The notes under the pieces: model-generated
The model's database searches: none
Seen by the model: only the letters and a program-made list of their open reading frames with translations
Told to the model about the DNA's origin: nothing
In this document: piece after piece, positions 19,877 through 30,214 of the stretch
Numbering within the stretch: position 1 is the stretch's first letter
How the letters are laid out: each line of letters starts with the position of its first letter
Made by a program: the position numbers and the translations under genes
Assembly (NCBI GenBank): GCA_902579395.1
Contig: CACHGK010000007.1
Coordinates: 1-61,169 of the forward strand
Length of the DNA stretch: 61,169 nt
Direction of reading: 5' to 3'
From: an uncultured Alphaproteobacteria bacterium
GTDB lineage: Bacteria; Pseudomonadota; Alphaproteobacteria; Methylaequorales; Methylaequoraceae

Positions 19877-21613
19877 TTATTTTAATTTTTTTGTTTTTCT
19901 ATAAAGCCATTCTCTTATATCTTTACTCAAATTTTTAGCAAGTTTTTTATATACAGTTGAATGATATGAATTTAGCCAAGAAACTTGTGAATTAGATAAA
20001 GCTTTACGGTCAATAAGATCTCTTTCATAGGGATATAAAGTTAATGTTTCAAACTCAAGAAATCCAGAAAATTTTGACTTCTTCACTAAAAGTAAATTCT
20101 CTATCCTTATCCCATACTTTTCATTTTTATAGAAACCAGGCTCATTTGAGATAATCATGCCCTCTTTTAATTCAAATAAACTATTTCTTTTTGAAATTGA
20201 TTGTGGACCCTCATGAACTCCTAAAAAACTTCCTACCCCGTGACCTGTTCCATGATTATAGTCCATACCACTTTGCCACAAATGAAACCTTGCAATACAA
20301 TCTAATTGATTACCTTTGGTTCCAACAGGAAACTTAATCATCGAAAGGTTAATATGTCCCATTAGAACTTTAGTATAATTTGAGATATATTCTTTCTTTA
20401 TTTTTTTGTTACCTACCATAATTGTTCTTGTAACGTCAGTAGTTCCATTAAAATATTGTCCCCCTGAATCACAAAGATATAATTCTCCTCTAATTAGCTT
20501 CTTTGGTTTAATAGAGGGATTATAGTGAATAATTGAACCGCTTGGTCCTGAGGCAGATATAGTCTGAAAGCTTGAACAAAAAAAATCTTTATTTTCTCGT
20601 CTGAATGACTCAAGTTTCTCTGATACACTAAGTTCTGTGTGCTCGGAGTTTTTATTTATATTTTCCAGCCAAAAAAAATATTTAACTAACGAAATAGCAT
20701 CTACAAAATGAGCTTTTCTGGCATTATTAATCTCTGTCACATTTTTTTGACTTCTAAGTAATTCGCAAGGATCTTTTTTAATTTCAGGTTTTAATCCATT
20801 TGAAAGCATTATTTCTAAAAAATAATATGGAGTTAACTCATCAAGCAAAATAGATGATTTTTTTGGAAGTTTTAAAATCTCTCTTTCAAACTTTTCTATA
20901 GGATAAAATTTAAATTTTGAATTATCTACCTTCTCAGGAATCTTATCTTTATCAACAAATACTTTTACATTAGATTTGAAGATTATCATTCTTGATTGAA
21001 CTACAGGAGTAAAAGGAAGATCGAATCCTCTTATATTTAATAACCAACAAACTGACTCTGATGAATTTATTATCAGGGTATCATAGTTTATATTATCCAT
21101 GAGTCTTTTTATTTTACTATTTGAATTTTCACCTATTAATTCTTCATCGATAAAAAAAAATTTTTTTTTTTTTTCAGATGGGCGATCATGCCAAATAAGA
21201 TCTATTGAATTATTCTTATCATGAATAATCTTGATATTATTTTTTTTTGCAATTTTTTTTAACTTTATTAAAAAATCAATCTTAAAAATTTTAAAATCAA
21301 TTAATAACTTCTTATTTTTCAATTTCTTGGATAATAATGAAAAAAAATCAACTAACCCTATATCAAATATATTGAAACTTTTGTCGATCTCTTTTTTTGC
21401 TTGAAGAGTATATCTTCCATCAGTAAAAAAAAATTTTTCTTTTTGTGATAATAAAGCAAATCCATTTGATCCAGAAAAGTTTGTAAGCCATTTTAACCTC
21501 ATATTTCTTTTCGAAGAATATTCACTCAAATGTTCATCTAATGTCGAAATAAGATAAAATTGACATTTTTTTTCTTTTAATATTTTTAATAAATTATAAA
21601 TGTTTTTAATCAT
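19877..21613 (-). CDS. pepP: Xaa-Pro aminopeptidase (M24 family, PepP-like)
   Basis: This is a cytosolic metallopeptidase that removes N-terminal residues preceding proline. The 578-residue form has two creatinase-like N-terminal domains and a pita-bread catalytic domain, the long form seen in many alphaproteobacteria and eukaryotic XPNPEP1-type proteins. The dinuclear metal ligands are visible: the Asp pair in DSGGQYFNGTTDVTRT near 380-391, His in GTGHGVGSF near 457, and Glu in ISNEPGFY near 489 and GIRIENL near 503. It is the last gene of the metF-to-pepP run and overlaps prmA by 4 bp. Confidence 0.93.
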   Translation of the reverse strand: MIKNIYNLLKILKEKKCQFYLISTLDEHLSEYSSKRNMRLKWLTNFSGSNGFALLSQKEKFFFTDGRYTLQAKKEIDKSFNIFDIGLVDFFSLLSKKLKNKKLLIDFKIFKIDFLIKLKKIAKKNNIKIIHDKNNSIDLIWHDRPSEKKKKFFFIDEELIGENSNSKIKRLMDNINYDTLIINSSESVCWLLNIRGFDLPFTPVVQSRMIIFKSNVKVFVDKDKIPEKVDNSKFKFYPIEKFEREILKLPKKSSILLDELTPYYFLEIMLSNGLKPEIKKDPCELLRSQKNVTEINNARKAHFVDAISLVKYFFWLENINKNSEHTELSVSEKLESFRRENKDFFCSSFQTISASGPSGSIIHYNPSIKPKKLIRGELYLCDSGGQYFNGTTDVTRTIMVGNKKIKKEYISNYTKVLMGHINLSMIKFPVGTKGNQLDCIARFHLWQSGMDYNHGTGHGVGSFLGVHEGPQSISKRNSLFELKEGMIISNEPGFYKNEKYGIRIENLLLVKKSKFSGFLEFETLTLYPYERDLIDRKALSNSQVSWLNSYHSTVYKKLAKNLSKDIREWLYRKTKKLK

Positions 21614-22443
21614 TCAAAAACCTTTTTAATAAAAATTAAAGACGCCCAATTATTCATATATGTTTTTTTTTTTAATCTAAATTTGTATTTACTAAATTTA
21701 ATTATAATTTCATTCTCTTGATTTTTAAGTATACCAGATATCAAAAGGATACCATTATTTTCGAGATTTAAGAAAAAAGATTTTGCCATTTCCTTTTGAA
21801 AATTAAGTAACATATTTGAAACTATCAAATCAAATTTTTTTCTTTTAAAATTTTTATTTTTAAAACCATTAGATACTTGGAAAAAAATATTATTCAAATT
21901 ATTTTTTTTCAAATTCTTAAAAAAGCAATCTTTAGAAAAGATATCTATATCGGAGGCAATTATCTTCGCATTTGTTAATTTTCTTAAAATAAAAGCTAAT
22001 ATTCCAGTACCTGTTCCTAAATCTAATGCTTGAAAAAAAAATCTTTTTTTGACTAATAATTCAATATGCTTTATCAGTAAAAATGTTGATTCATGACAAC
22101 CCGTTCCAAATGATTTATTCTGCGAGATAAATAAATTGTATTTTTTTTTTTTTGATCTCTTATTAATAACTCTAGATATGCTAAATAGTTCCGACTTCAC
22201 GCTTCTATGATTTAGATTATAAATTGGTGCTAAATCCAGATCACTAATTATTGTAGATTTATATGGTATCAGTTCTTTTTCTAGATTTTTAATTTCTGAA
22301 AAGAAATCTTTTTCTTCTAATAAAAATATATCAATGAAGAAAAATTCACCATCAGGAAAAATTGATATATTTTGATACTTGTCTAAGAAAGAATAAATTT
22401 TTTTATTATTACTTATATTTATCTTGAATGATAATTTTCTCAA
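21610..22443 (-). CDS. prmA: Ribosomal protein L11 methyltransferase PrmA
   Basis: PrmA is a SAM-dependent methyltransferase that methylates lysines and the N-terminus of L11. The 277 residues show a divergent N-terminal substrate domain, then FGTGCHEST, the SAM motif LDLGTGTGILAF near 139, ASDIDIFS and FDLIVSNMLLN (the family's N-x-L-type motif). It lies 3 bp after uvrD and overlaps pepP by 4 bp. The N-terminal third is very Lys/Phe-rich, in line with the strong A+T pressure. Confidence 0.9.
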   Translation of the reverse strand: MRKLSFKINISNNKKIYSFLDKYQNISIFPDGEFFFIDIFLLEEKDFFSEIKNLEKELIPYKSTIISDLDLAPIYNLNHRSVKSELFSISRVINKRSKKKKYNLFISQNKSFGTGCHESTFLLIKHIELLVKKRFFFQALDLGTGTGILAFILRKLTNAKIIASDIDIFSKDCFFKNLKKNNLNNIFFQVSNGFKNKNFKRKKFDLIVSNMLLNFQKEMAKSFFLNLENNGILLISGILKNQENEIIIKFSKYKFRLKKKTYMNNWASLIFIKKVFE

Positions 22444-22446
22444 GTG

Positions 22447-24600
22447 TCATTCCATTTTCTTTACATAATCAGAAAATATTTTAATTACCTCGTTAGAATT
22501 GTTAAATCTAATCTGCAATTTTTTTTCAGTAATCCCAAGCACAATACCTTCTCCGAATTGTTCATGTTGAATTCTATCTCCCACCTTGAATTTATTATCT
22601 GAAAATTGATCAAGTTTTTTTTTTGTTTTCTCAATTTTGGTTTTAATTTGTAATAATCTACAATTTTTTTGAGGTAATTCAGATAAAAATCTAGAGGGAA
22701 TCGAACGGTAAATACTATAATTATATTGTTTTCTAAAATTAACATATGAAATATTTAATTTTTTCCTCGCTCTGGTAATACCAACGTATGCTAATCTCCT
22801 TTCCTCCTCAAGTCCTTTATTTCCGTATTCATCGATGTTTCTTTGATTTGGGAAAATTCCCTCTTCCCAACCCGGTAAAAAAACATTGTCAAACTCAAGA
22901 CCTTTTGCGCTATGAAGAGTCATAAGAGAAACTTTTTCAGATTTATCACTTTCGTTTAAACTATCTGTTAAAAGACTTACCTCCTCAATAAATTCAAACA
23001 AGGATGATCTATTCTTTAAATCGCTAACTAATTTCTTTAAGTTTTCCAATCGACCCTCTGCTTCTGGGGTTTTTTCCTTTTGGAGCATTTCGGTATAACC
23101 AACATCATCAAGCAAAGATCCAGCAACATCATAATGGCTATTATTTTTCAACATATTTGTATGCTTCTCTATTATATTTATGAAGTCTATTAAATTCTTT
23201 TCTTGAATTTTTGTAGCGTTTTTATTTTCAATAAAAATTTTAGATGTTTCAAATAAAGAAATTTTATTTCTATTTGAAGAGTCATAAAGCTTCTGAATGA
23301 AAGCTTTTCCTAGAGATCTTTTTGGATTATTTATTATTCTCTCAAAGGACAAATTGTCATCTTTATTTACTAACAATTTTAAATACGCCATTGCATCTTT
23401 TATTTCAGCTCTCTCATAAAATCTCAAACCACCAACCACTTTATATTTAATATTCTCCTTTAAAAATCTATCTTCAATATCCTTAAATTGAAAACTAGCT
23501 CTAGTTAAGATAGCTACTTTGGAAAGAGGTATTCCATCTTTGTTTAGTTCTTGAATTTTTTTAGCTATAAAAATTGCCTCATATTCGTCGTCCTCAAAAT
23601 TATTAATTGAAACAGGTTCTCCGTCTTGATCACTAGTCCAGAGATTTTTTCCAATCCTTTCTTTATTCTCTGAAATTAATGATGAAGCTGCTTTTAATAT
23701 ATTTCCAGTTGACCTGTAATTTTGTTCTAATCTAATTATTTGAGAATTATCAAAATCTTTTTCAAAATTGAGGATATTTTTTAATTGAGCCCCTCTCCAT
23801 CCATAGATAGATTGATCCTCATCACCCACGCAACATATATTTTTATTATACTCTGTTAATAATCTTAATAATAAATATTGTGCAGCATTTGTATCTTGAT
23901 ATTCATCAACAAGAGTATACTTAAATTTTTCTTGATAAAAATTTAAGATTTTGTGATTTTCCTTAAACAATTTTATTGGAAGTAAGATTAAATCACCAAA
24001 ATCAACTGAATTAAAAGTGGAAAGCCTTTCTTGATATAGTTTGTAAACTTCACTAAATTTTCCATCCGTTTCTAATTCAAATTTATGATTGTTAACCTCC
24101 GCAGAGGTTAAACCAGAATTTTTGGCTTGATCAATCATATATAAAAAATTCTTTGGAACGAAAAACTTTGGATCAAGATCTTTCAATAATATTACTTGCT
24201 TCACCAATCGTAGTTGGTCATCTTTATCCAAAATTGTAAAATCATTTTTGAGGCCAATTAATTCTGCATTTTTTCTAAGAAATCTTAATCCAATTGAGTG
24301 GAAAGTTCCAATGTACATTCCTTCAACTGGATGACTAAGGATCTTTTCAACTCTTGTTTTCATCTCGTTTGCAGCCTTATTAGTAAATGTCACACAAAAG
24401 ATTTCGGAGATCTTAGCTTTCCTTTTGTATATTATACTAGCTAACCTTGAAGTAAGGACTTTGGTTTTTCCGGTCCCTGCTCCAGACAAAACTAACAATG
24501 GACCTTCAGTATTTAAAACAGCACTTTTTTGCTGTTCATTAAGTTTATCCAAGAACTCTGGTTCAGGAATCTCTAATTTTTTTTTGTCATTCTCAAGCAA
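22447..24600 (-). CDS. uvrD: UvrD/PcrA-type DNA helicase II
   Basis: This is an SF1A 3'-5' helicase of nucleotide excision and mismatch repair. Of 717 residues, the helicase motifs are clear: GAGTGKTKVLTSRL near 38, DEYQDTNAAQY near 233, GDEDQSIYGWRGA, QNYRSTGNIL near 292, TLHSAKGLEFDNVFLPG near 560 and AYVGITRARKKL near 604. The C-terminus (about 668-712) has the Tudor-like FKVGDRIQHEQFGEG segment that is typical of UvrD/PcrA. The start is a TTG at 24598-24600, two bases from the metH stop; no closer ATG fits. Confidence 0.95.
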   Translation of the reverse strand: MLENDKKKLEIPEPEFLDKLNEQQKSAVLNTEGPLLVLSGAGTGKTKVLTSRLASIIYKRKAKISEIFCVTFTNKAANEMKTRVEKILSHPVEGMYIGTFHSIGLRFLRKNAELIGLKNDFTILDKDDQLRLVKQVILLKDLDPKFFVPKNFLYMIDQAKNSGLTSAEVNNHKFELETDGKFSEVYKLYQERLSTFNSVDFGDLILLPIKLFKENHKILNFYQEKFKYTLVDEYQDTNAAQYLLLRLLTEYNKNICCVGDEDQSIYGWRGAQLKNILNFEKDFDNSQIIRLEQNYRSTGNILKAASSLISENKERIGKNLWTSDQDGEPVSINNFEDDEYEAIFIAKKIQELNKDGIPLSKVAILTRASFQFKDIEDRFLKENIKYKVVGGLRFYERAEIKDAMAYLKLLVNKDDNLSFERIINNPKRSLGKAFIQKLYDSSNRNKISLFETSKIFIENKNATKIQEKNLIDFINIIEKHTNMLKNNSHYDVAGSLLDDVGYTEMLQKEKTPEAEGRLENLKKLVSDLKNRSSLFEFIEEVSLLTDSLNESDKSEKVSLMTLHSAKGLEFDNVFLPGWEEGIFPNQRNIDEYGNKGLEEERRLAYVGITRARKKLNISYVNFRKQYNYSIYRSIPSRFLSELPQKNCRLLQIKTKIEKTKKKLDQFSDNKFKVGDRIQHEQFGEGIVLGITEKKLQIRFNNSNEVIKIFSDYVKKME

Positions 24601-24602
24601 AT

Positions 24603-27254
24603 CTAAGCTGCTTTCCTAGGAGAATAACTTAAATTCGGAGTTAACCATCTTTCCGCCTCCTTAACACTTATTCCTCTTCTTGTTGCATAATCCGTAACCT
24701 GATCTTTATTAATTTTTCCAACTCCAAAATAAGAGGATTCAGGATGTGAAAAATAGAGTCCAGAAACAGAACTAGAGGGTGTCATTGCAAAGGTTTCTGT
24801 AAGTTGTACTTTTAAATTATTTGATACATCTAATAATTTAAAGAGCGTCTCTTTTTGACTGTGGTCTGGACATGCAGGATAGCCAGGTGCAGGTCTTATA
24901 CCAATAAATTTTTCTCTAATAAGCTCCTCATTGGTGAGTTTTTCGTTTTTTGCATATCCCCAGAAATCAGTTCTAACCTTTTGGTGCATCATTTCAGCAA
25001 GCGCCTCAGCAATTCTATCTCCTAATGATTTAACTAAAATAGAGTTATAATCGTCTTTTTTTTGTTCGAATTCACAAGATATTTTTTCAACTTCTTTGCC
25101 TGCTGTTACCAAAAATCCGCCAATATAATCGTTGATTTTTGAAGTCTTAGGCGCAATAAAATCTGATAAGCAATAGTTAGCTCTTTTAGAATTTTTTCTA
25201 TTAACCTGTTGTCTTAAATTATAGAATTTACCTAAAACTTTCTTTCTCAAATCATTCTCATAAATAATTACATCATCGAGATCTGAATTAGATGGCCAGA
25301 AACCAATTACAGCTGCAGGCTTAATTAATTTTTTTTTAATAATTTTTTCAAGCATACTTAATGCGTCTTGATAAAGGTCTTTTGCAGCTTTTCCAATTTT
25401 ATCATCATCTAATATTTGAGGAAAATTTCCGTGCAGTTCCCACGATTGAAAAAAAGGTTTCCAATCAATATACTTACAGATTTCTTTTAAAGCAATTTCT
25501 TCGATAACTTTAACACCTGTAAAATTTGGCATTTTTGGTTTATATTTTTTCCAATTACACAAAAATTTATTTTTTCTACATTCAATTAAACTATTTTCGT
25601 TCTCATTTTTATCTTTTTTAAAATAAGAACTTTTTATATCTTTGTATTCTTTTTTAATTGAATTTATAAAAGGTAAGCATTTACTCTTAGAAATTAGGTT
25701 GCTTGCCACACCCACTGCTTTTGAAGCGTCCGTCACATGACAAACACCACTTTCATATAAAGGAGAGATCTTGATAGCTGTATGAATTTTACTTGTAGTT
25801 GCTCCGCCAATTAATAACGGTTTATTAACTTTATTTCGAGAAAGCTCACTAGCAACAAAACACATTTCGTCTAAACTTGGTGTTATAAGACCAGACAAAC
25901 CAATTAGGTCAACATTTTCTTTAATGGCAGTATCTATTATAGTTTGACAAGGAACCATAACTCCTAAGTCAATAACCTCAAAATTATTACATTGCAGAAC
26001 CACTCCAACAATATTTTTTCCAATATCATGAACATCACCCTTAACAGTTGCTAAAAGTATTTTACCCTTTGAACTAGATGAACCTAAATTATCCTTTTCC
26101 ATGAAAGGGAGTAAATAAGCAACAGATTGTTTCATAACCCTCGCTGACTTTACCACTTGTGGTAAAAACATTTTACCAGCCCCGAAAAGATCACCCACAA
26201 TATTCATTCCATCCATTAATGGACCTTCAATAATTTCCAGGGGTTTTTTTAGTTTGATTCTTAATTCCTCGGTATCTCCATCTATATAATCATTAATTCC
26301 ATTAATTAAGGAGTATTTGACTCTCTGCTCGACACTTTGTTTTCTCCATTCTTTTTTAACTTTTTGTTTTTGAACATTTTTAGAAAATTTACTTGAAATC
26401 TCAATTAATTTATCCGTTGCATTTTCATTTCTATTAAATAGAACGTCCTCTATCGGTTTTTTTAAATCATTAGGGATTTGCTCATAAATAGTAATTTGTC
26501 CTGCATTTACGATCGCCATATCCATCCCCGCATTAATTGCATGGTATAAAAAGCATGAATGCATCGCTTCTCTTACCTGATTATTCCCCCTAAAACTAAA
26601 TGAAACATTGGACACCCCCCCAGAAACTTTTGCCAATGGTAATTTTTTTTTTATAAGTTTGGTGGCCTCAAAAAAATTAAGGGCATAACTATTATGTTCT
26701 TTAATTCCAGTTGCAACAGCAAAAATGTTTGGGTCAAAAATAATATCTTGCGGAAGAAAATTAATTTTTTTTGTTAAAATTTGATATGCTCTTGAACAAA
26801 TTTCAAATTTCCTATCAATAGAATCTGCCTGCCCCTTTTCATCAAAAGCCATAACAACTGCTGCTGCCCCATAATCTTTGATTAAAGATGCTTGTTCTAA
26901 AAAGACCTTTTCTCCCTCCTTAAGACTTATAGAATTAACAATAGCTTTTCCTTGAACACATTTTAAACCAGTTTCTATTACAGACCATTTTGAAGAATCA
27001 ATCATAAAGGGGACTTTGGCAATTTCAGGTTCGACAGCGATAAGATTTAAAAATTTTTCCATCGCCTTCTCCGAGTCAAGAAGGCCTTCATCCATATTGA
27101 TGTCAATGATTTGTGCACCATTTTCTATTTGGGTTTTTGCAATCGAAACTGCTTCTTCAAAGTTATTTTCCATTATCAGCTTTTTAAATTTTGCCGAACC
27201 AGTTACATTAGTTCTCTCTCCAATGTTAATAAATTTTATGATTTGATTATTCAT
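24603..27254 (-). CDS. metH: B12-dependent methionine synthase, folate/cobalamin/activation part
   Basis: This is the C-terminal part of a two-gene MetH. It transfers the methyl group from methyl-tetrahydrofolate via cobalamin to the homocysteine bound by the preceding gene's product. The 883 residues show the pterin-binding domain ([19 protein letters not shown]), a cap domain, and the B12 domain with DVHDIGKN near 406 (lower axial His). The AdoMet reactivation domain follows, with [12 protein letters not shown] near 786 and [11 protein letters not shown] near 818. With the 345-residue partner the sum equals a full MetH (about 1,230). Confidence 0.97.
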   Translation of the reverse strand: MNNQIIKFINIGERTNVTGSAKFKKLIMENNFEEAVSIAKTQIENGAQIIDINMDEGLLDSEKAMEKFLNLIAVEPEIAKVPFMIDSSKWSVIETGLKCVQGKAIVNSISLKEGEKVFLEQASLIKDYGAAAVVMAFDEKGQADSIDRKFEICSRAYQILTKKINFLPQDIIFDPNIFAVATGIKEHNSYALNFFEATKLIKKKLPLAKVSGGVSNVSFSFRGNNQVREAMHSCFLYHAINAGMDMAIVNAGQITIYEQIPNDLKKPIEDVLFNRNENATDKLIEISSKFSKNVQKQKVKKEWRKQSVEQRVKYSLINGINDYIDGDTEELRIKLKKPLEIIEGPLMDGMNIVGDLFGAGKMFLPQVVKSARVMKQSVAYLLPFMEKDNLGSSSSKGKILLATVKGDVHDIGKNIVGVVLQCNNFEVIDLGVMVPCQTIIDTAIKENVDLIGLSGLITPSLDEMCFVASELSRNKVNKPLLIGGATTSKIHTAIKISPLYESGVCHVTDASKAVGVASNLISKSKCLPFINSIKKEYKDIKSSYFKKDKNENENSLIECRKNKFLCNWKKYKPKMPNFTGVKVIEEIALKEICKYIDWKPFFQSWELHGNFPQILDDDKIGKAAKDLYQDALSMLEKIIKKKLIKPAAVIGFWPSNSDLDDVIIYENDLRKKVLGKFYNLRQQVNRKNSKRANYCLSDFIAPKTSKINDYIGGFLVTAGKEVEKISCEFEQKKDDYNSILVKSLGDRIAEALAEMMHQKVRTDFWGYAKNEKLTNEELIREKFIGIRPAPGYPACPDHSQKETLFKLLDVSNNLKVQLTETFAMTPSSSVSGLYFSHPESSYFGVGKINKDQVTDYATRRGISVKEAERWLTPNLSYSPRKAA

Positions 27255-27256
27255 TT

Positions 27257-28294
27257 TTAGTAATTAAAAGCCTCTAAACCTGAAAGTCTTAATTTATCAT
27301 TTTTTTTCAAAACAATTCTCGGTTTTTTATTTTTTACAGTTTCTTTTATTAACTCAATGTGAGCTGGCGTTGTTCCACAACATCCACCAACTATATTTAT
27401 ATAACCATTTTCAGCCCAACTTTTAATAAAATTTGACATCGACCGAGGGGTTTCATCATATTCACCAAAAGCATTTGGAAGACCTGCATTTGGGTGAATA
27501 CTAATAAAATACTCGGAGATTCTATTAAGTTCAATTAGATGCGACTCTAACTCTTTAGGTCCAAGTGCACAATTTAGCCCTACACTTATTGGATCTGAAT
27601 GAGCTATTGAATTATAAAAACCCTCTAAAGTCTGACCAGATAGAGTTCTTCCAGACAAATCTGTAATAGTTGCAGATAACATCAGGGGTAATTTTATATT
27701 TTTCCTTTGCTCAACTCTTCTCAATGCAACTAATGCTGCTTTAGCGTTTAGAGTGTCAAAAATAGTTTCAATCATTATTAAATCAACACCAGAGTCAATT
27801 AGGGCATCAATTGAGATTTCATAATCTTTTTGCAGTTCATCAAAAGAAATATTTCTAAAACCTGGATTATTAACATCGGGAGACATTGAACATGTTCTAT
27901 TTGTAGGGCCAACGACTCCGGCAACAAACTTTTTTTCACTGCCATTAGCCATACAATCATCTGCTGCTTGTCTTGCTATTTTTCCACCAGCAAAATTCAA
28001 ATCGTATGAAAAGTCTTCACAACTATAATCTGCTTGAGAAATTTTTGTTGAATTAAAAGTGTTTGTCTCTATTATATCGGCGCCAGCTGACAAAAATTCT
28101 GAATGAATTTCATAAATAATTTGTTTATTGGTAAGGTTTAAAATGTCATTATTTCCTTGTAGATTATTTTTAAAGCTTTTAAACCTTTCACCTCTAAAAT
28201 CTTCCTCCTTCAATTTTCTTTTTTGAATCATTGTACCCATTGGTCCATCAAGAACTAAAATTTTTTTTTCTAATAATTTAATTATGTTTTTCAC
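27257..28294 (-). CDS. metH: Methionine synthase, homocysteine-binding part (split MetH)
   Basis: This gene encodes the homocysteine S-methyltransferase domain, separate from the rest of MetH. The zinc-thiolate ligands are visible in GLNCALGP near residue 235 and GGCCGTTP near 304. The N-terminus has DGPMGTMIQ, typical of MetH. It ends 2 bp before the 883-residue partner, and metF lies 9 bp upstream, so the three are surely co-expressed. A frameshift is unlikely because the next gene has its own ATG, the junction falls at the natural domain boundary, and alphaproteobacteria such as Caulobacter also split MetH. Confidence 0.95.
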   Translation of the reverse strand: MKNIIKLLEKKILVLDGPMGTMIQKRKLKEEDFRGERFKSFKNNLQGNNDILNLTNKQIIYEIHSEFLSAGADIIETNTFNSTKISQADYSCEDFSYDLNFAGGKIARQAADDCMANGSEKKFVAGVVGPTNRTCSMSPDVNNPGFRNISFDELQKDYEISIDALIDSGVDLIMIETIFDTLNAKAALVALRRVEQRKNIKLPLMLSATITDLSGRTLSGQTLEGFYNSIAHSDPISVGLNCALGPKELESHLIELNRISEYFISIHPNAGLPNAFGEYDETPRSMSNFIKSWAENGYINIVGGCCGTTPAHIELIKETVKNKKPRIVLKKNDKLRLSGLEAFNY

Positions 28295-28303
28295 TGTTAT
28301 AAT

Positions 28304-29155
28304 TTACCCTAACGTTCTAATACCTAAAATATGACAAATTGCAAAAGATAAATCTGCCCTATTTAATGTATAAAAATGAAAATCTTTTATACCCCCATTA
28401 ATTAATTTTTTACATTGATCATAAACTATTGTTACTGCTACTAATTTTCTAGTCTCTTGATCTTTATCTAAACCTTTAAACATATGAATCAAGTCAGGCG
28501 GCATTTTGCAGTTCATTTTTTTTGCAAACTCTAAAGTTCTTTTACAATTTGTAACAGGAAGAATTCCTGGGATTATTGGGATATTTATACCCCTTTTTAA
28601 AGCTCCATCAACAAAATCAAAATATGCATCAACGTTAAAAAAGAATTGTGTTATTGCCTTGGTTGCACCCAAATTAATTTTTTTCTTTAAAACATCATAT
28701 TCTTGTTCAATAGATTTTGAATCGGGATGTTTTTCTGGATATGCAGAAACAGTAATTTCAAAATCATGTCTTTTTTTAAGAAATTTTATTAAATCTGTTG
28801 CGTATTTAAAATCACCGTATTTATATTTTCCTTCCCCAATTGGAACATCACCTCTTAATGCCACTAGATGTTTCACTCCTGTATTCCAATAATCGTCTGC
28901 TATTTTTTCAATCTCTTTCTTTGAAGTTCCTATACATGTTAGGTGTGCTGCTGGGACAAGTGAAGTTTTCTTAATGATTTTCTTTACTAATGAGTGAGTA
29001 TTGTCCCTGGTTGAACCACCTGCACCATAAGTCACAGAGATGAACTTAGGTTTAAGCGGTTCTAACCTTTTGATATTTTTCCATAAAGAGGTGATTGATT
29101 CTTGGTTTTTGGGTGGAAAAAATTCAAAAGAAACATTTAATGTTTTTATAGTCAT
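28304..29155 (-). CDS. metF: 5,10-methylenetetrahydrofolate reductase MetF
   Basis: MetF is the FAD enzyme that makes 5-methyl-tetrahydrofolate, the methyl donor for MetH. The 283-residue TIM-barrel has SFEFFPPK at the N-terminus (the catalytic Glu region), VTYGAGGSTRD, HLTCIG, ALRGDVP, and AITQFFFNVD. It is the first gene of the minus-strand run metF, metH (N), metH (C), uvrD, prmA, pepP. A 121-bp AT-rich divergent spacer separates it from mlaA. I saw no SAM or cobalamin riboswitch there. Confidence 0.96.
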   Translation of the reverse strand: MTIKTLNVSFEFFPPKNQESITSLWKNIKRLEPLKPKFISVTYGAGGSTRDNTHSLVKKIIKKTSLVPAAHLTCIGTSKKEIEKIADDYWNTGVKHLVALRGDVPIGEGKYKYGDFKYATDLIKFLKKRHDFEITVSAYPEKHPDSKSIEQEYDVLKKKINLGATKAITQFFFNVDAYFDFVDGALKRGINIPIIPGILPVTNCKRTLEFAKKMNCKMPPDLIHMFKGLDKDQETRKLVAVTIVYDQCKKLINGGIKDFHFYTLNRADLSFAICHILGIRTLG

Positions 29156-29276
29156 AAATTCTCAATAAACATACTTTATATTTATTTAAAAATAAAAATA
29201 TAATTTTTATGTTTTTAAGTTTATTTTTTTAATATAAAATGGTCATAAATTAATATATATTATTAAATAACAAGAT

Positions 29277-30209
29277 ATGGTAAACAAATATAAAATATAT
29301 CACAACATAATGTTTTTAGTGCTAACGTTTTCACTTTTAGTGCTAATCTCCTCACCCAGCAGTTCATCTGAATCTGAAAACGATCCATTCGAGTCTGTGA
29401 ATAGGGGGATATTCAAATTTAATAATCAACTAGATGATTATCTTTTCAAGCCTGCTGCTAAAGGATGGAGAGCAATTCCAGACATTCCGAGAAAACCTTT
29501 ATCTAACCTTGCATCAACAGCTAAGACACCTGTAAGTCTTGCCAATGCTATTTTACAACTTAACAAAAAAAGTATTGGAGATATTTTAGGAAGATTTCTA
29601 ATTAATATGACTTTTGGACTTGGAGGTATGTTCGACGTGGCATCAACAGATAACTTTGGTAATATGGCTGAAGTTGAAGAAGACTTTGGTCAGACACTGG
29701 CCGTATGGGGTGTTCCAGATGGTCCATATGTTATGTTACCTATATTCGGACCGTCTAGCGTTAGAGATGCATTTGGACTTGGTGTTGATACAATTACAAA
29801 TCCAGTATCATTCGCATATAGAATGAACGGGATTGGTTTAGAAGGTCGTTTATCTGGACCTTCTGTAAGAGGAGTTGCTAAGAGAGAAAAATACCTTGAT
29901 TATCTAGACGAAATGAAAGAAGGATCACTTGACTTCTACGCAACAATGAGAAGTTTGTACAGGCAAAAAAGAAAAAAAGACATATCTGGTGAGCTTGAAA
30001 GCAAAGATCTGTCTTTAAGTATGTCACAAATTGATTTGTTTGAAGATGAAAGGCCTGCTTCTACAACGACTGACAATGATGATAAAGTCATGGCATCTTC
30101 ACTAATAGAAGAAAACGAAGTTACTCCAAAAACCCGCTATTATAACGGTGTTCTACCTTCATCTAATTATCCAGGTTTCAATGAATCTAGAGTGAATCTT
30201 ATCGAGTAA
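29277..30209 (+). CDS. mlaA: MlaA/VacJ-family outer-membrane phospholipid-retrieval protein
   Basis: MlaA extracts mislocalised phospholipids from the outer leaflet and hands them to MlaC. The family core is clear: NDPFESVNRGIFKFN, PVSLANAILQ, GRFLINMTFGLGGMFD, EEDFGQTLAVWGV and YVMLPIFGPSSVRD. The N-terminus is a signal peptide (about residues 12-30) but has no cysteine, so there is no lipobox, unlike E. coli MlaA. An ATG at 29310 is an alternative start that gives a shorter signal peptide. The C-terminal tail (about 245-310) is low-complexity and acidic. mlaC follows 5 bp later. Confidence 0.93.
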   Translation: MVNKYKIYHNIMFLVLTFSLLVLISSPSSSSESENDPFESVNRGIFKFNNQLDDYLFKPAAKGWRAIPDIPRKPLSNLASTAKTPVSLANAILQLNKKSIGDILGRFLINMTFGLGGMFDVASTDNFGNMAEVEEDFGQTLAVWGVPDGPYVMLPIFGPSSVRDAFGLGVDTITNPVSFAYRMNGIGLEGRLSGPSVRGVAKREKYLDYLDEMKEGSLDFYATMRSLYRQKRKKDISGELESKDLSLSMSQIDLFEDERPASTTTDNDDKVMASSLIEENEVTPKTRYYNGVLPSSNYPGFNESRVNLIE

Positions 30210-30214
30210 ATATA

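Noticed and set aside
24603-28294. metH broken by a frameshift
   Set aside because: The split falls at a natural domain boundary, each part has its own start and stop, and all catalytic motifs are intact; split MetH exists in related bacteria.
28506-28892. 128-codon plus-strand frame opposite metF
   Set aside because: It is antisense to a well-conserved metF with no ribosome site or recognisable product.
29156-29276. Possible SAM, SAH or cobalamin riboswitch upstream of metF
   Set aside because: The 121-bp spacer is nearly pure A/T with no GC stems or recognisable conserved riboswitch motifs on the minus strand.
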